Positions 8,442 through 18,086 of a DNA stretch of 64,000 nt are shown in pieces. The stretch lies in NCBI GenBank assembly GCA_902362965.1, contig CABIYQ010000003.1, forward strand, positions 124,001-188,000. The letters run 5' to 3'. This DNA comes from Oscillospiraceae bacterium. GTDB lineage: Bacteria > Bacillota > Clostridia > Oscillospirales > Ruminococcaceae. Each line of letters starts with the position of its first letter. Within the stretch, counting starts at the first letter, position 1. The translations under genes were made by a program, and so were the position numbers. The notes beneath the pieces were generated by a model. The model was given only the letters and a program-made list of their open reading frames with translations, was not told where the DNA came from and did no database searches.

Positions 8442-9785
8442 TTAACTCAAACTATCTAAAATAACAGAAGCTATATATTCAGTTGAAACATCATAAGATT
8501 CTCTGTTTTCAATAAGAATTGCAAAAGCAATGGGAAAATCCTTATCATCAACAAATCCTGTAAGTAGAGAATTTTCTTCTTTACCGTCCTTGACTTGTGC
8601 CGTACCGCTCTTAATACCCAATGTATAGCCCGGAATTTTACCGGTATAATTCAGACCGTTTTCAAGCATAATGTCCTTTACTTCCGAAGCGGTATGAGAA
8701 GAAAACAGTTGTTCCGAATAATTGGTAGATGCGTTTTCAACAGTCCTGCCGTTTACATTAGTTACATGATCTATCAGATAAGGCATAGTAGATTTTCCGG
8801 ATTCATTTGCTATAGCGCTTTGCCACATCATAAGCTGACACGGGCTTACAAGACTTGTACCCTGACCGATACAGCTCCACTGGGTATTAAATTCATTTTT
8901 ATCTTCAAGAGTTGTTGAGGCCTTAGCGCTTATAATTCCGTTAATAGAAAATTCCGTTTCCTCAGAACCGTTAACAGAGTATCCTAATTTTTTATAACAA
9001 TCTTCAATATTGGCAAGAGACCAACCGGAGTCTTCAACCAGCTGAGCAAAAAACGGATTGCAGCTGTTTGCAAACGCTTCACGGATATTCTGTGTACCGT
9101 GACCGTATTCATTATGACATACTATATCAAGACCTGTATTGTTTGTATACACTCCGTTACAGGTAAAGGATTTTTCCATAAGTGCATCCATACCCATAGT
9201 TTCCACTGCGGAAATCAGTGTAGCAATTTTTTGTGTAGAACCGGGCACGGTTTTGTAAAATGCCTTGCATAAAAGACTACCCTCGGCAAGATCCTCATAA
9301 CCTTTAAGAGGATCAACAGACGGACGGCTTACACAAACAAGAATTTCACCTGTTTTATAATTATAGGCTATAGCACAACCGTCCTTATCCCCGAAAGCGC
9401 TGTAAACTTTTTCGTTGGCTTCATGACTGAGAGTGGAATAAATTGCCGCCTTCCCGCCTTTATATGTTATACCTGATGTAAAACTGTAATTGCTGAGCTT
9501 TTCAATATTTTTAGCTACCAAAGTATTGGTCATCTGACCGCTGGCGTCGCCGATAAGATTTCCCAGATCTTTAAAATATCCGTCCGGATACTGTCCGTTT
9601 TCTGCATTGTCATCAAAAATGATATCTCCGTTTCTATCGTAAATATATCCTAAATTTCTCGATCCCGAATTACTTATATAAAATGAAGCTTCCATTTGTA
9701 TTTTGGCAATCAAAACTATCATTCCTATGATAAATACAGAAATCATAAGAGTAATAAGCCGGCTTCCTCTTTTTAAACTTTTCAT
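8442..9785 (-). CDS. Penicillin-binding transpeptidase (PbpA / FtsI-like, class B)
   Basis: 447 residues: one N-terminal membrane helix (about 10-28), then a periplasmic-side domain and a transpeptidase. The three penicillin-binding motifs are intact: STQK at 183-186 (catalytic Ser183), SCN at 241-243 and KSG at 392-394. It cross-links peptidoglycan. Its ATG overlaps the stop of the FtsW/RodA-type gene by 4 bases. Class B PBP + SEDS glycosyltransferase + FHA protein is a common Firmicute arrangement; whether the pair serves division, elongation or sporulation cannot be told here. Confidence 0.92.
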   Translation of the reverse strand: MKSLKRGSRLITLMISVFIIGMIVLIAKIQMEASFYISNSGSRNLGYIYDRNGDIIFDDNAENGQYPDGYFKDLGNLIGDASGQMTNTLVAKNIEKLSNYSFTSGITYKGGKAAIYSTLSHEANEKVYSAFGDKDGCAIAYNYKTGEILVCVSRPSVDPLKGYEDLAEGSLLCKAFYKTVPGSTQKIATLISAVETMGMDALMEKSFTCNGVYTNNTGLDIVCHNEYGHGTQNIREAFANSCNPFFAQLVEDSGWSLANIEDCYKKLGYSVNGSEETEFSINGIISAKASTTLEDKNEFNTQWSCIGQGTSLVSPCQLMMWQSAIANESGKSTMPYLIDHVTNVNGRTVENASTNYSEQLFSSHTASEVKDIMLENGLNYTGKIPGYTLGIKSGTAQVKDGKEENSLLTGFVDDKDFPIAFAILIENRESYDVSTEYIASVILDSLS

Positions 9786-11068
9786 ACTGTAGTCCTCCTG
9801 CCTGAGCTTTGCATCTGCGGTTTTTGCGGTACCGGATAAACCATAGCCTGACCGGCTTTAAGAAATCCTGCCATCAATCCGCAGGACAGCATAGAACTTC
9901 CTCCTTGGGATATAAACGGTATAGTAACTCCTGTAAACGGAATTATATTGCATGAACCGAATATGTTCAGAGACATCTGCGCTATAAATACCGCTGCAAC
10001 TCCAACTGAAAGCGTTGTGTGGAAATAAGAGCGAGGAGTGTTTATCAGAGCTGATACAATAATAAGCAATATCATGAATACTGCAAGAAGAGCGGTAAGA
10101 AGTCCCCATTCTTCACTGATCGAAGAAAATACGATATCTGTGTCAGCCGCCGGAACTTTGTAAAGTACTCCGTATCCCGGACCTTTTCCGAACCAACCTC
10201 CCTCTGCGATTGCAATAAGCGCCTGACACTGCTGCCAGCCATTTCCGGTAGGATCACTCCAGATGTCAACATGCAGTCTGTCCTGAACGTAACTTGGCGC
10301 AAATTTAAGAGCAATTATGACAACAACCAGTCCGGCGGCGCCGATTCCGATAAGAAGTTTTTTGGAAAGCTTGGCTTTTGGGTAGCAGATACGCATTATA
10401 AATCCGCATGCCGCCACGGCTGCAAATGTCGGTAGACTTCCCAGATCTCTGCACCACCATTGAAGAAGTACGATCAGAGCTGTAATCCCAAGAAGTATCC
10501 AATTATCATAAACGATTCTTATTCCAAGTATTTTTTTCTTATTTTGCTGTGCCGCAAGAGAAGTGGCAAAAACAAGAGCAAAGAAAGGTTTTATAAATTC
10601 AGACGGCTGAATCGTTATGAAGCCTAAATCGATCCACATGCCCCTACTGCCGGTAAACAGTAATATAGATATTACAAGCGCTCCTATAATACCGTAGAAA
10701 ATATACTTATATTTTTCAATAAATTTATAATTTTGCGCAAGTTTAAAGCCTATCTGACAAAATACAAGAGCCAATACGGAAAAAATAAAGTGTTTTACTG
10801 CAAACCCGACTTTTCCGAAGCATGACTGAAATATAACGCTCATATTCAGTACCGTAATAAGAAGAATATCAAAAGTATATGTATTTTGTTTTAAATATTT
10901 TAAAATAAAAAAATACAGTATATCCGATCCAAGTATAATTGCCGAAAGAATTATAGGTGACATAATGCTGTCATATTGTCCTTTGATAAATACAATAGTA
11001 AGCATTGAAATATGAGTCAGCAGAGACAAAAGTGTAATAATCGTATAAGATAATCCGTTTTTATACAT
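9782..11068 (-). CDS. SEDS-family peptidoglycan glycosyltransferase (FtsW/RodA/SpoVE)
   Basis: 428 residues with about ten membrane helices. Recognisable SEDS segments are WIDLGFITIQPSEF, the large loop after the HVDIWSDPTGNGWQQ stretch with GGWFGKGPGYG, SEEWG, and the C-terminal PFISQGGSS. These proteins polymerise lipid II together with a class B PBP, which is encoded immediately downstream with a 4-base overlap. Starts one base before the end of the FHA gene's stop codon, so all three are translationally coupled. Confidence 0.92.
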   Translation of the reverse strand: MYKNGLSYTIITLLSLLTHISMLTIVFIKGQYDSIMSPIILSAIILGSDILYFFILKYLKQNTYTFDILLITVLNMSVIFQSCFGKVGFAVKHFIFSVLALVFCQIGFKLAQNYKFIEKYKYIFYGIIGALVISILLFTGSRGMWIDLGFITIQPSEFIKPFFALVFATSLAAQQNKKKILGIRIVYDNWILLGITALIVLLQWWCRDLGSLPTFAAVAACGFIMRICYPKAKLSKKLLIGIGAAGLVVVIIALKFAPSYVQDRLHVDIWSDPTGNGWQQCQALIAIAEGGWFGKGPGYGVLYKVPAADTDIVFSSISEEWGLLTALLAVFMILLIIVSALINTPRSYFHTTLSVGVAAVFIAQMSLNIFGSCNIIPFTGVTIPFISQGGSSMLSCGLMAGFLKAGQAMVYPVPQKPQMQSSGRRTTV

Positions 11069-11527
11069 TTAAGCTTTAACCCTCCTTATGTAAAGCGCTT
11101 TTTTACCGATTTTTATTTCATCGTTATTCCTGAGCTTTTTTTGTTTTACTCTTTGACCGTTTACAAACGTGCCTGATGTTGAATCGAGGTCGGTAATAGT
11201 CCATATACCGTCCTCAAGGCTTAAAAGAGCATGATATCTGGATACGGACATATCCGAAAAGCGCAGATCCGCTGAAATATGACGTCCCATAAGTACTTCC
11301 TGTGAATTAAGAGTGAAGTTAAATTCTCCGCTGTGATCCATAAGAACCATATGTCTAGCTGCTCTGCTCCACTGCTTCTGCACTGTCTTTTTTTCCTTTG
11401 CACAAAAACAGATAATAACGAGCGCACATATATCAATAACAATCAGTCCGGCGGCAGAAATAATTTCCTTAAATGCGGAAAGTTCTTCCGCCATTTCACT
11501 TACAAATTCCGTAAAGCTGTCAAACAT
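11069..11527 (-). CDS. Membrane-anchored FHA domain protein
   Basis: 152 residues: a single N-terminal membrane helix (about 22-44), then a cytoplasmic forkhead-associated domain (about 62-150). Phosphothreonine-binding signature residues are present in MGRHISADL, SVSRYHALL and TSGTFVNGQRV. It probably reads Ser/Thr phosphorylation and connects it to the cell-wall enzymes encoded next in the same operon. AAAGGA ribosome site about 10 bases before the ATG. Confidence 0.88.
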   Translation of the reverse strand: MFDSFTEFVSEMAEELSAFKEIISAAGLIVIDICALVIICFCAKEKKTVQKQWSRAARHMVLMDHSGEFNFTLNSQEVLMGRHISADLRFSDMSVSRYHALLSLEDGIWTITDLDSTSGTFVNGQRVKQKKLRNNDEIKIGKKALYIRRVKA

Positions 11528-11628
11528 AAAATTTCATTCCTTTCTAATTAATCGTATTTAAATAATTATAATATATTTCAAAGAAATTTTCAATATAAAT
11601 AAACCTGTTTTTTGTTTCTTTATAAGGC

Positions 11629-11657
11629 TTGCAAATTATGACGAAATAAGATATAAT
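11629..11657 (+). promoter_or_regulatory. Predicted promoter of lon
   Basis: TTGCAA (11629-11634), 17-base spacer, TATAAT (11652-11657). No CtsR or HrcA box was recognised in the leader. Confidence 0.65.
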
Positions 11658-11726
11658 ATATTGTGACACAGTGAAAAAAAACCTGTCTTTCAGCAATTTC
11701 TGCTGATTGCCATAGTATTATAACTG

Positions 11727-11754
11727 AAAGGAGAAAGTATTTATTATAAATACT
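11727..11754 (+). promoter_or_regulatory. Distant Shine-Dalgarno plus hairpin in the lon leader
   Basis: AAAGGAG (11727-11733) is the only good ribosome site, but it lies 32 bases before the lon ATG. Between them a perfect 8-bp hairpin AGTATTTA (11736-11743) / TAAATACT (11747-11754) could fold away and shorten the effective gap to about 13 bases. Confidence 0.5.
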
Positions 11755-11765
11755 GCTAATAGAAT

Positions 11766-14195
11766 ATGGAAGAAAAAGCAATTAAAAATATAAATACTAA
11801 GACAAAGGATTTGATATTGCCTGCGGTCGCTATGAGAGGTCTTGTTTGTTTCCCGAGATTTGTAATGCATTTTGATGTTGCAAGGGAAATGTCCGTCAAG
11901 GCTGTTGAAGCTGCTCTGAAGAATGACAGGCTGGTTTTTCTTACTGCTCAGAAAGACGTTTATGTTGAAGAACCGCAGGAAAAGGATTTATATAATATCG
12001 GTGTTGTCGCAGAAATCAGACAAACTTTAAAAACACCGGATAACGTAATGAGAGTTCTGGTCGAAGGGCTTTACAGAGCAAAGATCAAAGAGACTGTAAA
12101 TGAAAACGGTATGTTTGTATGTACAGTTAAAAAGCTTCCGGATTACAGCCGTGAAAAGCCTGATCCTGTGGATCTGACTGCGATAATGCGTTCTATAAAG
12201 GATATTTTTGAAACATACGGAGAGCTTGTACCCAGAATGCCTAAAGAGCTTATCAATTCAATTATGTGTCAGAATGATCCTTATAAGCTGTTTGAAAATA
12301 TCGCATATAATATGAATCTGGATTTTCAGGATAAACAAATGCTGCTTGAAGAATCAAATATTCTTTCAAAACTGGGCATGCTTTATGCAAATATTGTGCA
12401 TGAGGTCGAAGTACTTGAAATTGAAAAACAGATTCATGATGAGGTAAGAAGCAATCTTGATAAAAATCAGAGAGAATACTATCTCAGAGAACAGATGCGG
12501 GTTATTTCATCTCAGCTTGGAGAAGACGATTCTCAGGAAGAAGCTTATGAATACATGGACAGAATTTATGAGATGAATCTCGCACCTGAAATTACGGAAA
12601 AGCTTATCAGAGAAGCTGACAGACTGCTGAAAACATCGTCATCATCTCAGGAATCCTTTGTTATAAGAAATTATCTTGATACAGTACTAGAGCTTCCCTG
12701 GAACACTTCCTCAAAAACCAAAACAGATATTAAAAGAGCGGCAAGGATTTTGGATAAAGACCACTACGGACTAAAAAGGGTAAAGGAAAGAATTCTGGAA
12801 AGCATTGCGGCTTATGCAATGGCGCCGGAGGTGACGGGTCAGATAATATGTCTTTCAGGACCTCCCGGGGTTGGTAAAACGTCAATAGGAAAATCAATTG
12901 CCAAGGCACTTGGTAGAGAATATGTTAGGGTATCTTTAGGCGGTGTCCGCGATGAATCAGATATCAGAGGACACAGGAAAACATATATCGGGGCTATGCC
13001 CGGCAGAATTATTAATGCAATAAAACAGGCTGGTACTAACAATCCACTGATACTTTTTGATGAAATCGATAAAATGGGCAATGATTTCAGAGGAGATCCG
13101 GCTTCGGCTATGCTGGAAGTTCTTGACGGTGAACAGAATAAGGAGTTCAGAGATCATTATATTGAACTGCCATTTGATTTGAGCAAGGTGATGTTTGTTA
13201 CAACCGCAAATACTACAGACACTATCCCTAAGCCTCTTCTTGACAGAATGGAGCTAATTGAACTTACAAGCTATACAAGAGAAGAAAAATTTCATATTGC
13301 AAAGGAGCATCTTGTTCCGAAGCAGCAGAAAAAACATGGTCTGAAGGGCACACAGATCAAAATAAACGACGCCGTCATATATGACCTGATAGATTATTAT
13401 ACAAAAGAGGCCGGAGTCAGAAACTTAGAAAGAATGATGGCGGGACTTTGCAGAAAGGCGGCAAAGGAAATTGTATCCGGAAACGCTAAAAAGGTCACAT
13501 TCACTTCAAAAAATCTTGAGTCATATATCGGCGCAAAAAAATATTTTGACGATGAAAGATCAACTGAAAATGAAATCGGAGTTGTAAACGGTCTTGCATG
13601 GACATCTGTAGGCGGTGTTTTAATGCCTCTGGAAGTGCTTATACTGGAAGGCAAGGGAACTATTGAAACTACGGGTTCGCTCGGAGATGTTATGAAGGAA
13701 AGCGCAAAGCTTGCGGTAAGCTACGCAAGAAGCGTTGCCGATAAATATAATATCGCACCTGATTTTTATAAAAACAAGGATATCCATATTCATGCGCCTG
13801 AGGGAGCAGTTCCGAAAGACGGTCCGTCTGCAGGGGTCACAATGGCGACAGCTTTGGTGTCCGCACTTTCCGGTATTCCGGTAAGATGCGATGTTGCAAT
13901 GACAGGAGAAATCACTCTTCACGGTAAAGTACTGCCTATAGGCGGACTTCGTGAAAAAACAATGGCGGCGTATAAGGCGGGAATCCATACGGTTATTATT
14001 CCGTCAGCCAATAAGGGAGACCTTGACGAGGTTGACGATGCCGTAAAAGCTTCAACAGAATTTATTTTTGCTTCAAATCTGGAAGATGTTCTCAACGCTG
14101 CTCTTTATAAAAAGAAAGATGACAATATACAGTCCGACCTTATTATACCTCCTGACGAATCAATAGGAAATCAGACAATATCAGTAAGGTCATAG
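11766..14195 (+). CDS. lon: ATP-dependent protease Lon (LonA)
   Basis: 809 residues, normal LonA length. The N-terminal substrate-binding domain starts with a [12 protein letters not shown] stretch (usually LPLRGLVVFP); a coiled region follows; the AAA+ module has Walker [10 protein letters not shown] (about 363-371) and Walker [11 protein letters not shown] (about 428-437); the protease domain has the Ser-Lys dyad in [13 protein letters not shown] (Ser about 688) and [10 protein letters not shown] (Lys about 731). Degrades misfolded and regulatory proteins in the cytoplasm. A TAG sits directly upstream in frame, so ATG 11766 is the earliest possible start despite its distant ribosome site. 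Confidence 0.97.
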   Translation: MEEKAIKNINTKTKDLILPAVAMRGLVCFPRFVMHFDVAREMSVKAVEAALKNDRLVFLTAQKDVYVEEPQEKDLYNIGVVAEIRQTLKTPDNVMRVLVEGLYRAKIKETVNENGMFVCTVKKLPDYSREKPDPVDLTAIMRSIKDIFETYGELVPRMPKELINSIMCQNDPYKLFENIAYNMNLDFQDKQMLLEESNILSKLGMLYANIVHEVEVLEIEKQIHDEVRSNLDKNQREYYLREQMRVISSQLGEDDSQEEAYEYMDRIYEMNLAPEITEKLIREADRLLKTSSSSQESFVIRNYLDTVLELPWNTSSKTKTDIKRAARILDKDHYGLKRVKERILESIAAYAMAPEVTGQIICLSGPPGVGKTSIGKSIAKALGREYVRVSLGGVRDESDIRGHRKTYIGAMPGRIINAIKQAGTNNPLILFDEIDKMGNDFRGDPASAMLEVLDGEQNKEFRDHYIELPFDLSKVMFVTTANTTDTIPKPLLDRMELIELTSYTREEKFHIAKEHLVPKQQKKHGLKGTQIKINDAVIYDLIDYYTKEAGVRNLERMMAGLCRKAAKEIVSGNAKKVTFTSKNLESYIGAKKYFDDERSTENEIGVVNGLAWTSVGGVLMPLEVLILEGKGTIETTGSLGDVMKESAKLAVSYARSVADKYNIAPDFYKNKDIHIHAPEGAVPKDGPSAGVTMATALVSALSGIPVRCDVAMTGEITLHGKVLPIGGLREKTMAAYKAGIHTVIIPSANKGDLDEVDDAVKASTEFIFASNLEDVLNAALYKKKDDNIQSDLIIPPDESIGNQTISVRS

Positions 14196-14204
14196 GAGGA
14201 TTTG

Positions 14205-14804
14205 ATGAATTATAATAAAGCGGAATTTTCTGCGGCTTACGGAACTTTTTCACAGCTTCCTCCGTGCGAGCGTATTGAAATTGCTTTTGCAGGACGTTCA
14301 AATGTTGGAAAATCCACGTTAATAAATAAAATCTTTAACAGAAAAAATCTTGCAAGAGTAAGCTCAGTACCCGGAAAGACTGCAACTATTAATTTTTACG
14401 GTCTGGAAAATGTTTACTTTGTGGATTTGCCTGGTTACGGATATGCGAAAATTGCAAAATCTGAAAAACGCCGATGGTCTGAATTGATTGAGGGTTATCT
14501 TAATTCTGACAGAGATATAAGACTTATTTTTCAGCTCATAGATATGCGTCATGCACCATCGGCAGACGATATTCATATGATCAATTATCTAGTTGAAGCT
14601 CAGCTTCCGTTCATTATTATTCTGACAAAGGCGGACAAGCTGAAAAAAATGCAGCGTATTGAAAGAATGGAAGCTTTTAAAACAGAAATTCCATACTTTA
14701 ATGATATTCATATTATTCCGTTTTCATCTCAGACCTTTGAGGGCGTAGAAGAAGTAAGGAGTATTATAGAGGAAATTGCTAGTGAAGATTCTGAAGAAAT
14801 CTGA
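14205..14804 (+). CDS. engB: Ribosome-biogenesis GTPase EngB/YihA/YsxC
   Basis: 199 residues, usual size. G motifs: G1 GRSNVGKST (about 29-37), G2 threonine in PGKTATINFY, G3 VDLPGYGYAK, G4 TKADK. The family assists assembly of the 50S subunit. An in-frame TTG at 14202 exists, but ATG 14205 lies just after AGGAGGA (14194-14200). It directly follows lon, a common pairing, and is probably cotranscribed. Confidence 0.95.
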   Translation: MNYNKAEFSAAYGTFSQLPPCERIEIAFAGRSNVGKSTLINKIFNRKNLARVSSVPGKTATINFYGLENVYFVDLPGYGYAKIAKSEKRRWSELIEGYLNSDRDIRLIFQLIDMRHAPSADDIHMINYLVEAQLPFIIILTKADKLKKMQRIERMEAFKTEIPYFNDIHIIPFSSQTFEGVEEVRSIIEEIASEDSEEI

Positions 14805-14836
14805 AGTATTAAACCAAATTGAAAGGAATGTTGAAA

Positions 14837-16135
14837 ATGTTTGTATCTGAAAATCTGGGAGTTAATGAAAAAGGTCATTTGACTGCCGGCGGAATTGATA
14901 CTGTTGAACTTGCAAAGCAGTACGGCACGCCTCTCTATGTCATGGACGAAGCTTTGATAAGAAAGCACTGTCAAAGTTATAAAAACAGCATTGATAAATT
15001 CTACGGCGGCGAGGGACTTGTATGCTATGCAAGCAAGGCGTTTTGCTGCATGGAAATGTGCAGAGTTATGAAGGACGAGGGAATCGGTCTGGACGTAGTT
15101 TCCATCGGAGAGCTTTATACTGCTGAAAAAGCCGGATTTGACTGTGATAAGATTTGTTTCCACGGCAATAACAAAACTGATGAAGAGCTAGAATATGCAG
15201 TTGATTTAAAAGTCGGAAGAATTATTGTTGATAATATTTACGAACTGAAAAGACTTGATAAAATTGCTGAAAACAAGGGTGTTAAGGCAAATATCATGTT
15301 CAGGATCAAACCGGGTATTGACGCTCATACTCATAATTTTATCAGAACAGGTCAGATAGACAGTAAATTCGGCTTTGCACTTGAAACCGGAGAAGCCATG
15401 GAAGCAGTTAAAATGGCGATAAACTGTCCTAATATCAATTTAAAGGGTGTGCACTGCCATATCGGATCTCAGATTTTCTCCATAAATCCTTTTGTTGAAG
15501 CAGCCGAAGTTATGCTGAAATTTATTGCAGATATAAAAAACGAAACAGGTCATGAGGTTGTTGAACTGAATCTGGGCGGCGGTTTTGGTATTAAGTATAC
15601 TGAAAATGACGATCCGGTTCCTTATGAAGCTTATATGGAAAAGGTTTCTGTTGCTGTTAAGGAAAGTTGTGAAAAGCTTGGAATCAAACAGCCATTTATA
15701 CTTATCGAACCGGGACGTTCAATGGTAGCTCCCGCCGGAATTACTCTTTACACATGCGGTGGAATTAAGAATATTCCCAATATAAGAACTTATGTATCAA
15801 TTGACGGTGGTATGACAGATAATCCAAGATATGCTCTTTATCAGTCTGAATATGAAGCACTAGTAGCCAATAAAGCAGATAAGCCAAGAGATACAAAGGT
15901 CACTATCGCCGGAAAGTGCTGTGAGAGCGGCGATTTGATCGGTGAAGGAATGCCTTTACAGGAAGCCGAACCGGGAGATATCATCGCAGTATGTGCAACC
16001 GGCGCTTACAACTATTCAATGTCCTCAAACTACAATAGAATACCTAAGCCGGCAACAGTTTTTATAAATAACGGCGAATCGAGAGTTGTTATTAAAAGAG
16101 AAACTCTTGACGATATTATCAGAAATGACATGTAA
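14837..16135 (+). CDS. lysA: Diaminopimelate decarboxylase
   Basis: 432 residues, PLP-dependent; last step of lysine synthesis from meso-diaminopimelate. The PLP lysine is in CYASKAFC (about residue 66); other family signatures are HCHIGSQIF, LNLGGGFG, IEPGRSMVA and AGKCCESGD with the catalytic Cys. ATGs at 14828 and 14837 are both in frame; AAAGGA at 14822-14827 spaces correctly (9 bases) for 14837. Follows engB after 32 bases, without a terminator, and ends before the hairpin at 16163. Confidence 0.96.
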   Translation: MFVSENLGVNEKGHLTAGGIDTVELAKQYGTPLYVMDEALIRKHCQSYKNSIDKFYGGEGLVCYASKAFCCMEMCRVMKDEGIGLDVVSIGELYTAEKAGFDCDKICFHGNNKTDEELEYAVDLKVGRIIVDNIYELKRLDKIAENKGVKANIMFRIKPGIDAHTHNFIRTGQIDSKFGFALETGEAMEAVKMAINCPNINLKGVHCHIGSQIFSINPFVEAAEVMLKFIADIKNETGHEVVELNLGGGFGIKYTENDDPVPYEAYMEKVSVAVKESCEKLGIKQPFILIEPGRSMVAPAGITLYTCGGIKNIPNIRTYVSIDGGMTDNPRYALYQSEYEALVANKADKPRDTKVTIAGKCCESGDLIGEGMPLQEAEPGDIIAVCATGAYNYSMSSNYNRIPKPATVFINNGESRVVIKRETLDDIIRNDM

Positions 16136-16162
16136 GTATTAAAAATACTAAAATTAATTATA

Positions 16163-16206
16163 AAGAAACTGCGATATTTCACCTTTGTGAAATATCGCAG
16201 TTTCTT
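16163..16206. terminator. Bidirectional terminator lysA / cyclophilin
   Basis: Perfect 20-bp stem (16163-16182 with 16187-16206), loop CTTT, T-run on the plus side; it overlaps the stop codon of the leftward cyclophilin gene. Confidence 0.9.
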
Positions 16207-16675
16207 ATTTTATATACATTCTTTTAATTATCTGCGGTTCAATCGGTTTGTCCGACATATCGGTTTTAGCTTCAGCAATTTCATCTACAGTCTCCATACC
16301 GTCAATAACCTTACCAAATGCTGCATAATCACCGTCAAGATGAGGTGCGTCCTCATGCATGATAAAAAACTGTGAACCGGCTGAATCCGGCATCATAGAA
16401 CGTGCCATAGAAATTACGCCTCTTGTATGCTTTAAGTTATTTTTTACTCCGTTTGAGGCAAATTCCCCCTTAATTGTCCAGCCAGGACCGCCCATTCCGG
16501 TACCTTCAGGACAGCCGCCTTGAATCATAAATCCGGGAATAACACGATGAAAACATAAACCGTCATAGAATCCCTGATTTACCAGCTTTTCAAAATTTTC
16601 ACAGGAAATCGGAGCTATTTCAGGATAAAGTTCTAATTTGATTTCCTTACCGTTTAGCATTTCAATTATAATCAT
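16205..16675 (-). CDS. Cyclophilin-type peptidyl-prolyl isomerase
   Basis: 156 residues without a signal peptide, so cytoplasmic. Typical cyclophilin motifs: FHRVIPGFMIQGG, TRGVISMAR, SAGSQFFIM and HLDGDYAAFGKVIDGM. Catalyses proline cis/trans isomerisation in protein folding. GGAGG at about 16682-16686 precedes the ATG, and a promoter lies at 16704-16732. Confidence 0.94.
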   Translation of the reverse strand: MIIIEMLNGKEIKLELYPEIAPISCENFEKLVNQGFYDGLCFHRVIPGFMIQGGCPEGTGMGGPGWTIKGEFASNGVKNNLKHTRGVISMARSMMPDSAGSQFFIMHEDAPHLDGDYAAFGKVIDGMETVDEIAEAKTDMSDKPIEPQIIKRMYIK

Positions 16676-16703
16676 TTTTAACCTCCAGAATTTTACTGTT
16701 ATT

Positions 16704-16732
16704 ATTATAGCATATTTTTAAAACAAGAGCAA
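16704..16732 (-). promoter_or_regulatory. Predicted promoter of the cyclophilin gene
   Basis: Minus strand TTGCTC (16732-16727), 17-base spacer, TATAAT (16709-16704). Confidence 0.55.
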
Positions 16733-16818
16733 GTTTAAATAAACCCATTTTTATTTTAGCATTTTTCTTTTTATCACTTCATATAAATAATACATATATT
16801 CATAAGGAGTGATAAATT

Positions 16819-17442
16819 TTGAATGCACCGGAACATTTCCCGTTTTCTGTAAGACCGCTTCCCTACCCTGCAAATTCACTTTCTCCATGGCTGGACGCAA
16901 GAACCCTGAAAATACACCACGATGGTCATTATACCGCATATGTAAAAAAATTAAACGATATTCTGAAAAATTATCCCCAATATCAAAATCTTCCTCTTGA
17001 AGCATTGATATTAAAACAGGCATTTCTGCCTCCGGAAATAAGAACCGACATAAAAATAAACGCCGGAGGAGCGTTTAATCATCAGCTTTATTTCAGCAGT
17101 ATTATTCATCCGTCAAAGGGTAAAATCACCTGTTCCTTTGAAAAAATAGTGTGCGACAATTTCGGAAGCATGCAAAATCTGATTAATAATTTAAAAGAAG
17201 CTGCAAAAGCCGTTTTTGGTTCAGGATACGCTTACCTTGCTTCTGATATGTCCGGAAAAATGCATATTATTATGCTTAAAAATCAGGAAACTCCCATAGA
17301 ACAGCGTCTGAATCCTCTTCTGCCTATCGACATGTGGGAACACGCTTATTATCTTCAGTTTCAATATCATCGTGACAGATACATAAATAATTTCTGTAAG
17401 GTGATCAATTGGAAAGAGGTAGAAAAAAATTATTACTCATGA
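16819..17442 (+). CDS. Fe/Mn-type superoxide dismutase, TTG start
   Basis: 207 residues matching the Fe/Mn SOD fold: N-terminal PLPYPANSLSPWLDARTLKI helix, metal ligand His33 in KIHHDGHY, His88 in NHQLYF, Asp171 and His175 in IDMWEHAYY. Iron versus manganese cannot be decided. Removes superoxide in the cytoplasm, notable in a strict anaerobe. The only suitable start is a TTG at 16819, 9 bases after AAGGAG (16804-16809); the next Met is far inside the domain. Its end overlaps the convergent VanZ-like gene by 10 bp. Confidence 0.9.
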   Translation: MNAPEHFPFSVRPLPYPANSLSPWLDARTLKIHHDGHYTAYVKKLNDILKNYPQYQNLPLEALILKQAFLPPEIRTDIKINAGGAFNHQLYFSSIIHPSKGKITCSFEKIVCDNFGSMQNLINNLKEAAKAVFGSGYAYLASDMSGKMHIIMLKNQETPIEQRLNPLLPIDMWEHAYYLQFQYHRDRYINNFCKVINWKEVEKNYYS

Positions 17443-17930
17443 TTCTTTATTTTATCTGCAATAAACATAACAGAGGATATAATCATAAAAGATAGAATTG
17501 TCCCCAGTATTGCTCCGGACGTATCAATTATTACGTCCTTTGCCAGCGGAGTTCTGCCGGGGACTAAGCTTTGATGAAATTCATCCAGAATCGCGTATAT
17601 AAAGCTAAAAGATACGCTTATTATTCCGGAAATCAAGTATCTTTTTTTCCATACTGCAAAAACAAAATATATGGTCATACTCATAAGAAAGTACAAAGAA
17701 AAATGAGCAGTTTTTCTTATAAATAAATTAAGCTGACTTGTAATAGTATTCTGAATATCTGCATTCATTGTTTTATAGTCTGAAAATATAGTTTCCGCAA
17801 TTTTACGAGTTACATTTTTACTTAATATATTTGTACTGCCGCTATCCTGTGAAGAAAAATAAAATATAATACACATACATAATACTGACAGTATAACAAC
17901 AATAAATAATAAGATTTTTTTTACCTTCAT
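17433..17930 (-). CDS. VanZ-like membrane protein
   Basis: 165 residues with four hydrophobic segments. The VanZ family pattern is clear: IFYFSSQDS near the N-terminus, RKTAHFSLYFL in the middle and ILDEFHQSLVPGRTPLAKDVIIDTSG before the last helix. VanZ itself gives low teicoplanin resistance; most members have no known function. Converges with the SOD gene with a 10-bp overlap and no terminator between. Confidence 0.85.
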   Translation of the reverse strand: MKVKKILLFIVVILSVLCMCIIFYFSSQDSGSTNILSKNVTRKIAETIFSDYKTMNADIQNTITSQLNLFIRKTAHFSLYFLMSMTIYFVFAVWKKRYLISGIISVSFSFIYAILDEFHQSLVPGRTPLAKDVIIDTSGAILGTILSFMIISSVMFIADKIKNHE

Positions 17931-18024
17931 TTTTTCCTCCGTTTTCAGCAGTGATAAATGTATAACTATTTTATCACATTTTTCATGAAATGTAAACAGA
18001 ATCTAAAATTTCTTTTGTAACATA

Positions 18025-18053
18025 TTGACATATATTTCTTAATGTAATAAAAT
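18025..18053 (+). promoter_or_regulatory. Predicted promoter of the D,D-carboxypeptidase gene
   Basis: TTGACA (18025-18030), 17-base spacer, TAAAAT (18048-18053). Confidence 0.6.
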
Positions 18054-18086
18054 AAAAAAAGTAAATACGAAACAGAGGTTAAAATA

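Noticed and set aside
9782..11527. A novel cell-wall system
   Set aside because: FHA, SEDS and class B PBP genes together are a common Firmicute arrangement.
13397..13988. Leftward open frames inside lon
   Set aside because: Antisense shadows of conserved lon codons, without ribosome sites or domain patterns.
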